A stretch of 8,231 nt of DNA from Actinomycetes bacterium (lineage in GTDB: Bacteria > Actinomycetota > Actinomycetes > Mycobacteriales > Mycobacteriaceae), in assembly GCA_023388385.1 (NCBI GenBank), contig JAEWGK010000074.1:1-8231 (forward strand). The letters are read 5' to 3'. Shown piece after piece: positions 1 to 5,313 of this stretch (positions are counted from its first letter, which is position 1; every line of letters starts with the position of its first letter). A program made the translations under genes and the position numbers. The notes below the pieces were generated by a model, which saw nothing but the letters and a program-made list of their open reading frames with translations, was not told the DNA's origin and did no database searches.

Positions 1-843
1 TCGACGGTCGACGGCGCGACGCTGGTCACGGCCATCCGGCGGCTGCAGGGCACGACGGTGATGAGCTCCACCGCGACCGCCCCGGAGCCGGAGGAGCTGC
101 GCTGGACGCTCGAGCCGGGGCATGCCGGAGAGCTGCGCGCCGCCATCGCGGAGTACGGGGAGCGGGCGGCCCGGCTGCGCGTGCGCATCGTCGACGTCCC
201 CCGCGTCCCGGAGGGGGAGCTGGCGGTCAAGGTCAGCGCCGACGCGCTGTCGCAGCTCATCCTGTCGGTCGCCCAGCAGCTGGCGTACGGCCGGGTGCGG
301 GCGGTCTACGAGGCCGTCGACATGCGCGAGTACCGCGCCGGCCGCACCGAGTGCCTGCGTGCGGTGACGCCGGAGGCCGTGGCCCTTGCGCGCGCCCTGG
401 CGGATGCGCGTGACGACGCCTCCCGCGCCGCCGCCGCTCCCCTCCTCCGCGCAGCGCTGGACGCCCACCGGGGGTGGGTGAAGGCCTGCAAGTCCGGCGC
501 GGGCTTCGACCGGCACCTGTGGGCGCTGCGGTTCACGGCGGAGCAGGCCGTGGAGCGCGGCCTCCTGGGCGCCATGCCGGCGTTGTTCACCGACCCCGGC
601 ATCACGGCGGCGCGCTCCGACTTCCTGTCGACGACGTCCATCGGCTCCGACGCGCAGATCGTCCGCTACGCGTTCGCGCCGACGGCCGAGGGCGGCTTCG
701 GCGTCAACTACACGCCGCACGCCGATCACGTCGAGTACTGCGTCATCCACGACGAGGCCGCCGACGGCGCCGACCGGTTCCTCGACGCCCTGCCCGAGGC
801 CGCCCTCCGGGTGGCGGACGCCGCCCGGGCGCTGGAGGGATAG
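1..843 (+). CDS. Carnitine/choline O-acyltransferase family protein, C-terminal part (5' end outside window)
   Basis: The reading frame is open from the first base to the TAG at 841-843, giving 280 residues, about half of a usual 600-residue acyltransferase. Family members move acyl groups between coenzyme A and carnitine or choline. The first five residues, STVDG, fit the segment that directly follows the catalytic histidine in the family (E-H-[SA]-x-x-[DE]-G), so that histidine should be the codon just before the window. Further family blocks follow in order: K-V-S-A-D-A near 79, Y-E-A-V-D-M-R ending in the R-T-E triad (103-117), F-D-R-H-L-W (169-174), L-S-T-T-S (209-213) and N-Y-T-P-H-A-D-H (236-243). 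The GTG at 58 and ATG at 61 are internal, because homology starts upstream of them. The preferred acyl length and the acceptor alcohol cannot be told from this part. It converges on the - strand gene ending at 906. Confidence 0.85.
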   Translation, partial: STVDGATLVTAIRRLQGTTVMSSTATAPEPEELRWTLEPGHAGELRAAIAEYGERAARLRVRIVDVPRVPEGELAVKVSADALSQLILSVAQQLAYGRVRAVYEAVDMREYRAGRTECLRAVTPEAVALARALADARDDASRAAAAPLLRAALDAHRGWVKACKSGAGFDRHLWALRFTAEQAVERGLLGAMPALFTDPGITAARSDFLSTTSIGSDAQIVRYAFAPTAEGGFGVNYTPHADHVEYCVIHDEAADGADRFLDALPEAALRVADAARALEG

Positions 844-905
844 GGTCCGGGCCGCCCGCGCCCGCCGCATCGCGCAACGGCGGCCGCACGGCCGACGACC
901 GGCGG
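844..905. terminator. Convergent intergenic gap with weak hairpin
   Basis: These 62 bases separate two converging genes. A 6-bp stem is visible, CCGCCG at 862-867 with CGGCGG at 878-883, around a 10-base loop. It has no T run on either side, so it could act only as a weak bidirectional terminator. In DNA this GC-rich such a stem can also occur by chance. Confidence 0.25.
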
Positions 906-1340
906 CTACTCGCCGTCGCGGGGGCCGAGCTCCTCGACCAGGACCTCCTGGACGACGGACATGGCCGACAGGGCGGCGGGGGCGCCGCAGTAGCCGGCGG
1001 TCTGGATGACGGCCTCGACGATCTCCTCGCGGGTCAGGCCGTTGCGCAGCGCGCCGCGGATGTGGCCGCGCAGCTCGCCGGTTGCGCGCAGGGCGACGAG
1101 CATGCCGATGTTGAGCAGGCTGCGGTCGCGCTTGGCCAGGCCGTCGCGCGTCCACACGGAGCCCCACACCGTCTCGGTGATGTGGCGCTGGAGGTCCTCA
1201 CCGTCGCTGCCCGCGGTGCGCTCCAGGGCGGCGTCGACGAACGAGTCGCCCATGACCTCGCGGCGGACGGCGATGCCGGCGTCGTAGCGGCCGTCGGCGG
1301 GGATCGAACGGTTCTCCGGGTTCTCGGTCATGGCGGCCAT
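906..1340 (-). CDS. Carboxymuconolactone decarboxylase family protein (PcaC-like)
   Basis: This is a 144-residue protein, the usual size for single-domain members. It follows the PcaC pattern closely: R-Y-x-x-G-x-x-V-R-R-E-V-x-G at 18-31, E-T-V-W-G-S-V-W-x-R-x-G-L at 56-68, a middle helix, then H-I-R-G-A-L-R-N-G at 93-101 and Q-T-A-G-Y-C-G-A-P-A-A at 113-123. PcaC decarboxylates 4-carboxymuconolactone in the protocatechuate branch of the beta-ketoadipate pathway. There is a single cysteine (118) and no C-x-x-C pair, so an AhpD-type peroxidase role is unlikely. No other pca gene is nearby; instead it lies 60 bases downstream of hmp on the same strand, so its true substrate is open. The chosen ATG (1340) follows a GGGGG stretch four bases upstream; the ATG at 1331 (fourth codon) is an alternative start. 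The 5' region carries a hairpin covering that G-rich stretch. Confidence 0.8.
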   Translation of the reverse strand: MAAMTENPENRSIPADGRYDAGIAVRREVMGDSFVDAALERTAGSDGEDLQRHITETVWGSVWTRDGLAKRDRSLLNIGMLVALRATGELRGHIRGALRNGLTREEIVEAVIQTAGYCGAPAALSAMSVVQEVLVEELGPRDGE

Positions 1341-1344
1341 TATG

Positions 1345-1375
1345 CCCCCGGGCGCCGATGCCGGGACTCCGGGGG
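1345..1375 (-). promoter_or_regulatory. Hairpin overlapping the ribosome binding region of the PcaC-like gene
   Basis: CCCCCGG (1345-1351) can pair with CCGGGGG (1369-1375). In the mRNA the 3' arm supplies the only G-rich Shine-Dalgarno-like stretch, four bases before the ATG at 1340. The fold could lower translation of this gene relative to hmp, or act as a partial terminator between them. A competing stem, CCCGG 1347-1351 with CCGGG 1361-1365, is also possible. Inference from sequence only. Confidence 0.35.
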
Positions 1376-1402
1376 GCGGTGCGGAACTGGCGGTGCGGAA
1401 CT
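1375..1402. repeat. Perfect 14-bp tandem duplication at the hmp 3' end
   Basis: GGCGGTGCGGAACT occurs twice in immediate succession (1375-1388 and 1389-1402). The second copy contains two bases of the hmp stop codon (1401-1403). The other copy is just downstream of hmp in the direction of transcription. It looks like a recent slippage or duplication event that lengthened the hmp to PcaC-like gap without changing the Hmp protein. Confidence 0.9.
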
Positions 1403-2603
1403 AGCGGTCCAGCAGCCAGTCGTTCGGGCCGAACAGCTCGAAGTGGACGTGATCGCGGTCGACTCCCTTGGCGGCAAGCTGGTCACGGACGGCCTGCAGG
1501 AAACCGTTGCCGCCGCAGAGGTAGATCTCCGCGCCGGCCGGCAGGTCGACGTCGGCCACGTCCATTAGCTCGGGCTCGTACCAGGTGCGGACCTCGGCGT
1601 CGTCAAGCCCGGCGACCGCGGCGTCGCGGTCCTTGCGCAGCACGTCGTGCTCCTCGGACCGGTCGGCGTGGAGCACCAGGACGCGACGGGCGGAGCCGGT
1701 GCGCGCCAGGTGTGCGAGCATGCCGAGCATCGGGGTCGCGCCGATGCCGGCGGAGACCAGCACCACCGGGGCATCGGAATCCTCGTCGAGGACCAGGTCG
1801 CCGGCGGGCAGCGAGATCTCGATGTCGTCGCCCTCCTTCGCCTGCTCCCACAGGGCGGTGGAGACCTCGCCGGCCGGCAGATCCGCGTCGGCGTCGACGC
1901 GGCGGACGGCGAAGGTCAGCGGCTCGCCCGGTGCGCCGATCAGGGAGTACTGGCGCAGCTGGCGGGCGCCGTCGGCCATCGTCCACCGCACGGAGATGTA
2001 CTGGCCCGGGCGGAACTCCGGCACCGTGCCGTCGGCGAGCTCGACCGTCAGACGCAGGACGTCGCCGCCCAGCTCCTCGCGGCGGGCGATGCGGGCGGCG
2101 CGGAAGACGTCGCCGGCCTCGACTCCGCGCTCGCCGTACAGGCCGTTCTCGAAGTCGACGAGGACGCGCTGCATCTCCAGGTAGACCTCGTCCCACGCGG
2201 CGCGGACGTCGCCCTGGAAGACCTCGGGGGTGAGGACCTCCTCGATGGCGTCGAACAGGTGCTTGTGGACGATCGGGTACTGGTCCTCGCGGATGCCGAC
2301 CGATACGTGCTTGTGGCCGATGCGGGCCAGCAGCTCCTCCGGCGCCGGGGCGTCGGGGTCGACGAGCATCGTCGCGAAGGTGGCGACCGACGCCGCCAGC
2401 GCACGCTGCTGCGCGCCCTGTTTCTGGTTGCCGCGGTTGAACGTGTCGGCGAGCAACTCCGGGTGCGCGCCGAACATGCGGCGGTAGAAGTTCGGGGTGA
2501 TGTCGCCGATGGCGGCGCCGACGGCGGGCAACGTGGCGCGGACGATCTCCGCGTGCTCCGGGGACAGCGCGGCCTTCTTCACGGTGATGGCATTGGCGGT
2601 CAT
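1401..2603 (-). CDS. hmp: Flavohaemoprotein, nitric oxide dioxygenase
   Basis: This 400-residue cytoplasmic enzyme oxidises NO to nitrate using O2 and NAD(P)H, with haem and FAD. An N-terminal globin domain (about 10-155) has distal Tyr40 (B10) and Gln65 (E7), proximal His99 within I-G-H-K-H, and the supporting Tyr109 and Glu152, matching E. coli Hmp Tyr29, Gln53, His85, Tyr95 and Glu135. The reductase part has G-Q-Y at 200-202, the FAD motif R-Q-Y-S at 217-220, the NAD(P) motif G-I-G-A-T-P-M at 286-292, C-G-G-N-G-F at 363-368 and the C-terminal H-F-E-L-F-G-P at 387-393. The family usually has C-G-P at 363-365; here a glycine replaces the proline. All catalytic residues are present, so the gene looks functional. 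The ATG start is fixed by AGGAGGT at 2611-2617, seven bases upstream. It lies 175 bases downstream of nsrR on the same strand, with a palindromic candidate operator between them. Confidence 0.96.
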   Translation of the reverse strand: MTANAITVKKAALSPEHAEIVRATLPAVGAAIGDITPNFYRRMFGAHPELLADTFNRGNQKQGAQQRALAASVATFATMLVDPDAPAPEELLARIGHKHVSVGIREDQYPIVHKHLFDAIEEVLTPEVFQGDVRAAWDEVYLEMQRVLVDFENGLYGERGVEAGDVFRAARIARREELGGDVLRLTVELADGTVPEFRPGQYISVRWTMADGARQLRQYSLIGAPGEPLTFAVRRVDADADLPAGEVSTALWEQAKEGDDIEISLPAGDLVLDEDSDAPVVLVSAGIGATPMLGMLAHLARTGSARRVLVLHADRSEEHDVLRKDRDAAVAGLDDAEVRTWYEPELMDVADVDLPAGAEIYLCGGNGFLQAVRDQLAAKGVDRDHVHFELFGPNDWLLDR

Positions 2604-2610
2604 GCTGGGG

Positions 2611-2617
2611 ACCTCCT
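2611..2617 (-). promoter_or_regulatory. hmp ribosome binding site
   Basis: AGGAGGT on the - strand is a near-perfect Shine-Dalgarno with seven bases to the ATG at 2603, which settles the start of hmp. Confidence 0.85.
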
Positions 2618-2658
2618 CGGGTCGGGGCTGGTTTCGGGTGATGGTCGGCAGCCTAGCA

Positions 2659-2674
2659 CTAAATACGTATTTAG
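2659..2674. promoter_or_regulatory. Candidate NsrR operator in the hmp upstream region (perfect 16-bp palindrome)
   Basis: CTAAATACGTATTTAG is a perfect inverted repeat and the most AT-rich spot in its neighbourhood. It ends 55 bases upstream of the hmp start codon. GCAC at 2656-2659 and GTGC at 2676-2679 could extend the symmetry with a two-base offset. NsrR sites in other bacteria are also AT-rich inverted repeats lying over core promoters, though this sequence does not copy the E. coli consensus. A possible -10 on the - strand is TAGGCT, preceded by TGC (about 2649-2654), so the palindrome would fall within the spacer. Control by NsrR is inferred from its position next to nsrR. Confidence 0.6.
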
Positions 2675-2778
2675 CGTGCGCATTAAACCGGCCACCGGAT
2701 CGCCCCGATTACCCCCACGTGCGCATCCGCGCAGGCAACGTACGGCGTCGACGCCCCGAATCGCCCCCGGCGACGCGG

Positions 2779-3219
2779 TCAGTCCGGCGGCGCGCCGACG
2801 GCGATGGTCACGCCGAGGCCGACCGGCCGGTTCCGGACCAGCGAGCCGATGGTGACGCCGTCCAGGTGCGCGAAGAACGCCTCCTGCGCGCGGGCGAGCT
2901 CGCCGCGCAGCGAGCAGGCGGGCAGCATCGGGCAGTCGAGGTGCATGCAGTCGACGACCTCGCCCGTCTCCAGCGCTCGGAGGATCGCTCCGACCGTCAT
3001 GTCGCGGGCTCCGTCGGACAGGTAGATGCCGCCGCCACGGCCCTTCACCGCGGTCACGGCGCCGAGTTCCGCCAGGCGGGTGACGATCTTCGAGACGTGC
3101 GCCCGCGACGCGTGCAGCTCGTCGGCCGCCCCCGCGGCCGTGAACCGGGTGCCGTCCTCCTCGACGGCCATGCGCATGATCAGGCGCAGCGCGAGATCGG
3201 AGAACATCGTCAACTGCAC
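2779..3219 (-). CDS. nsrR: Rrf2-family nitric oxide-sensing repressor NsrR
   Basis: This is a 146-residue DNA-binding protein that holds an Fe-S cluster; in the family, NO attack on the cluster releases repression of NO detoxification genes such as hmp. The N-terminus M-Q-L-T-M-F-S-D-L-A-L-R is the typical Rrf2 opening. A winged helix-turn-helix spans about 25-68, with S-R-A-H-V-S-K-I-V in the recognition region and K-G-R-G-G-G-I-Y-L as the wing. Cysteines fall at 91, 96 and 102 (C-x4-C-x5-C), the positions and spacing known from E. coli NsrR; the C-terminal D-G-V-T-I-G-S-L-V also fits. The start is the GTG at 3219, not the ATG 90 bases upstream: it has AGGAGGAGG at 3229-3237, and it gives the family's cysteine numbering exactly. 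A TACGAT -10-like box (3244-3249, - strand) lies close upstream. hmp follows on the same strand. Confidence 0.93.
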   Translation of the reverse strand: MQLTMFSDLALRLIMRMAVEEDGTRFTAAGAADELHASRAHVSKIVTRLAELGAVTAVKGRGGGIYLSDGARDMTVGAILRALETGEVVDCMHLDCPMLPACSLRGELARAQEAFFAHLDGVTIGSLVRNRPVGLGVTIAVGAPPD

Positions 3220-3228
3220 GGGCGAGCA

Positions 3229-3249
3229 CCTCCTCCTCGCCCCATCGTA
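3229..3249 (-). promoter_or_regulatory. nsrR Shine-Dalgarno and possible -10 box
   Basis: AGGAGGAGG (3229-3237) sits nine bases before the GTG start of nsrR. TACGAT (3244-3249, - strand) resembles an actinobacterial -10 element and would give a very short leader of about 20 bases. No convincing -35 is visible. No copy of the palindrome at 2659-2674 was seen here, so autoregulation is not supported by the sequence. Confidence 0.4.
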
Positions 3250-3278
3250 AACCCGCACGCCGCGCGGGGATTCCGCGG

Positions 3279-3302
3279 CCGCCCCCGTCTCCGGTCGGGC
3301 GG
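3279..3302 (-). terminator. Weak hairpin downstream of the 2-keto acid decarboxylase gene
   Basis: CCGCCC (3279-3284) can pair with GGGCGG (3297-3302) around a 12-base loop, about 48 bases past the decarboxylase stop codon in the direction of transcription. There is no T run. It is a possible terminator before the nsrR promoter, but short stems of this kind are common at this base composition. Confidence 0.25.
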
Positions 3303-3350
3303 GGCGCATCGCCGGCGGCGGGTGTGACGGGGACCGGGGCGGTCGGTCGA

Positions 3351-5075
3351 TCAGAGGTTCTCGGCGACCTTCTCCAGGAACGGCGGGCAGTCGTCACGGC
3401 CGGTGACTGCCTCGATGAGGACCAGCTTGTCCGGCTCAGCCGCCGCGCGATCGAGGGCGTCACGCAGCTCGGCGAGCGTCGTCACGCGCATGGACAGCGC
3501 CGTGGAGCCGTCACCGCCCATCGCCGCCGGAAGGGCGCACCAGTCCCACGGGCAGATGTCGTTGTAGATGCGGTCGGCGCCGTGGATGCGCCGCTCGACG
3601 GTGTAGCCGGAATTGTTGACCAGCACGATGACGGGGTTGACGCGTTCGCGGATGAGCACGCCGAGTTCCTGGACGGTCAGCTGCGCCGAGCCGTCGCCGA
3701 TCAGCAGCAGGGCGCGGTGATCCGGGCGCCCGAGCGCCGCGCCAAGCGTCGCCGGCAGCGTGTAGCCGATCGAGCCCCACATCGGCTGGCCCAGGAACAT
3801 CACGCCCTTCGGCAGCTGCTGCATCGCCAGGCCGAAGAACGACGTGCCCTGGTCCGCCAGGACCGTCTGGCCCTCCGCGATGGAGGCCGCGACCGCCGGC
3901 CACAGATCCGCCTGGAGCAACGGGCCATGCTCGTCGTGTGGGGCGCCGGGCTCCGGCTCCGGCTCGGCCAGCGGCATCGGCGTCCACGGACGCTCCTGCG
4001 CCAGCTCCATCAGGACGCCGATCGCGTCGCGCATGGCCAGCGGCGCGTACATGACCTCGCCGACCGCCGCCACGCCCGGGCGGACCTCGATGACGCGCGC
4101 GGGGTCGATGTCGCCGGAGAAGCCCGCCGTGATGGTGTCGTTGAAGCGGACGCCGATGCTGACCAGCGTCTCCGCGTCCTCGACCGCGGCGCGCGAGCGC
4201 TCCCGGGACGCGTTGCCGGCGTAGATTCCGGCGAAGCGCGGCGAGGACTCGTCGACGAGCGTCTTGCCCCACGCCGACGTCAGGTACGGCACCTCCGTCG
4301 CGGCAAGCAACCGGTCGAAGTCCGGCAGCGCGCCGAGGCGGTGGACCAGCAGATCCGCCAGGATGGTCGTCGTCCGGCCGTCGAGCATCCGGGCGGCCGC
4401 GGCGCGGAAGGCCTCGCGAGCATCCGGCGAGGTCTCGCGATCCGGGCGGTGCAGAGGGGTGGCGGCGCGGTAGATGGGCGCCGCCGCGACGTCCGGGGAC
4501 AGCAGCAGGTAGCCCGGGCGGGACTCGAGCAGCACGGCGCGGAGGACGCGGTCGATCTCCGCGGCGGCGTTCTCCGGCGTCAGGACCGCGTCCGCGCAGG
4601 TCACGTGGCTGTACATCGCGCGGAAGTGATCGAAGTCCCCGTCGCCCAGGGAGTGGTGCAGGCTCAGCCCGGCCCGGCGCAGCTCCGTGCGTGGGGCGCC
4701 AACGACGTGCAGAACCGGCGCGTACTCGGCGTAGGCACCGGCGATGCCGTTGACGGCGGAAAGCTCGCCCACGCCAAACGTCGTCACCATCGCGGCCAGG
4801 CCGCGGGCGCGGGCGTAGGCGTCGGCGGCGTAGGAGGCGTTCAGCTCGTTGGCGTTGCCGACCCACCGCAGCTCGGGGTGGTCGTCGACGACGTCGAGGA
4901 ACGGCAGGTTGTAGTCGCCGGGCACGCCGAAGATCTCGGTGCAGCGGAGCTCCGCCAGCCGGTTGAACAGGTAGTCGGCGACGGTGTGGGCGGGGGCGGC
5001 GCCACCGGGCACCGGGCCCGCCGAGGTCTCGGGTCCCGTCATGGTCGCGGGTTCGGTCCTGGACATGGTTCGCAT
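3351..5075 (-). CDS. Thiamine-diphosphate-dependent 2-keto acid decarboxylase (indolepyruvate/pyruvate decarboxylase type)
   Basis: The protein, 574 residues from the chosen start, decarboxylates a 2-keto acid to an aldehyde. Order of features: D-Y-L-F-N-R-L near 34; F-G-V-P-G-D-Y-N-L at 49-57 with Asp54; N-A-N-E-L-N-A-S-Y with catalytic Glu77; the paired histidines H140-H141 followed by S-L-G-D-G; a middle domain; then the thiamine-diphosphate site G-D-G-S (460-463) with N487-N488 and G-Y-T-V-E (Glu494). The Asp, His-His and Glu set separates true decarboxylases of this group from acetolactate synthases. The G-Y-T-V-E-R-x-I-H-G stretch and W-D-W-C resemble IpdC/KdcA enzymes most, but pyruvate, phenylpyruvate or branched-chain keto acids are possible substrates. 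A Pro/Glu-rich linker lies before the C-terminal domain. Start: ATG 5075 follows GGAAAGG; ATGs at 5066 and 5042 also fit, and the region upstream is not family-like. It lies between pckG and nsrR; its regulation is not evident. Confidence 0.88.
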   Translation of the reverse strand: MRTMSRTEPATMTGPETSAGPVPGGAAPAHTVADYLFNRLAELRCTEIFGVPGDYNLPFLDVVDDHPELRWVGNANELNASYAADAYARARGLAAMVTTFGVGELSAVNGIAGAYAEYAPVLHVVGAPRTELRRAGLSLHHSLGDGDFDHFRAMYSHVTCADAVLTPENAAAEIDRVLRAVLLESRPGYLLLSPDVAAAPIYRAATPLHRPDRETSPDAREAFRAAAARMLDGRTTTILADLLVHRLGALPDFDRLLAATEVPYLTSAWGKTLVDESSPRFAGIYAGNASRERSRAAVEDAETLVSIGVRFNDTITAGFSGDIDPARVIEVRPGVAAVGEVMYAPLAMRDAIGVLMELAQERPWTPMPLAEPEPEPGAPHDEHGPLLQADLWPAVAASIAEGQTVLADQGTSFFGLAMQQLPKGVMFLGQPMWGSIGYTLPATLGAALGRPDHRALLLIGDGSAQLTVQELGVLIRERVNPVIVLVNNSGYTVERRIHGADRIYNDICPWDWCALPAAMGGDGSTALSMRVTTLAELRDALDRAAAEPDKLVLIEAVTGRDDCPPFLEKVAENL

Positions 5076-5257
5076 GGCCTTTCCGTCTCGGGCGGCCACC
5101 GGGGTGCGGCGGCCGCGGTGCGTTCGGGCCGGCGCCGTGTCCCACCGGGGCCGGAACGCGGCCTCCGGGACCGTCGTCGGCCCGCCGGGCCGTGGTAGGG
5201 CCCTGGGCATTGACGCTACGCCCGCACGGGCCGGTGCGGAAGACCCCGAGCATGCGG

Positions 5258-5297
5258 GACCGCCCGCCCCGCGAGGGAGGTCGCGGTGCGGGCGGTC
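5258..5297 (-). terminator. Strong hairpin downstream of pckG
   Basis: GACCGCCCGC (5258-5267) pairs perfectly with GCGGGCGGTC (5288-5297). Inside, after a single C/T mismatch, CCGCGA (5269-5274) pairs with TCGCGG (5281-5286) around a GGGAGG loop. The structure totals 16 pairs and begins 17 bases past the pckG stop codon. It lacks a U run, a form often described for actinobacterial terminators. It suggests that pckG and the decarboxylase gene are transcribed separately. Confidence 0.7.
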
Positions 5298-5313
5298 GTG
5301 CGGCGGGAACCGT

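Noticed and set aside
58..843. GTG 58/ATG 61 as the start of the acyltransferase gene
   Set aside because: The frame is open upstream, and residues coded at 1-15 already match the family's active-site segment, so the gene begins outside the window.
474..1568. 364-codon + strand frame crossing the acyltransferase, the intergenic gap and the PcaC-like gene
   Set aside because: It runs out of frame through two well-supported genes and their boundary, and its product is Arg/Gly-rich low complexity.
1647..2855. 402-codon + strand frame opposite hmp
   Set aside because: Antisense to an intact flavohaemoprotein gene; no domain recognised.
2779..3309. 176-codon form of NsrR starting at the upstream ATG
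   Set aside because: The extra 30 residues are low complexity and lie over the Shine-Dalgarno and putative promoter; the GTG start restores family numbering.
5178..5192. CGGCCC-GCC-GGGCCG hairpin in the decarboxylase upstream region
   Set aside because: A 6-bp stem with a 3-base loop is common by chance at this GC content, and nothing nearby (U run, leader peptide, promoter) gives it a role.
3324..5198. 624-codon open frame on the + strand opposite the decarboxylase gene
   Set aside because: Arg/Gln/Val-rich mirror frame without motifs; the - strand product has every catalytic residue of its family.
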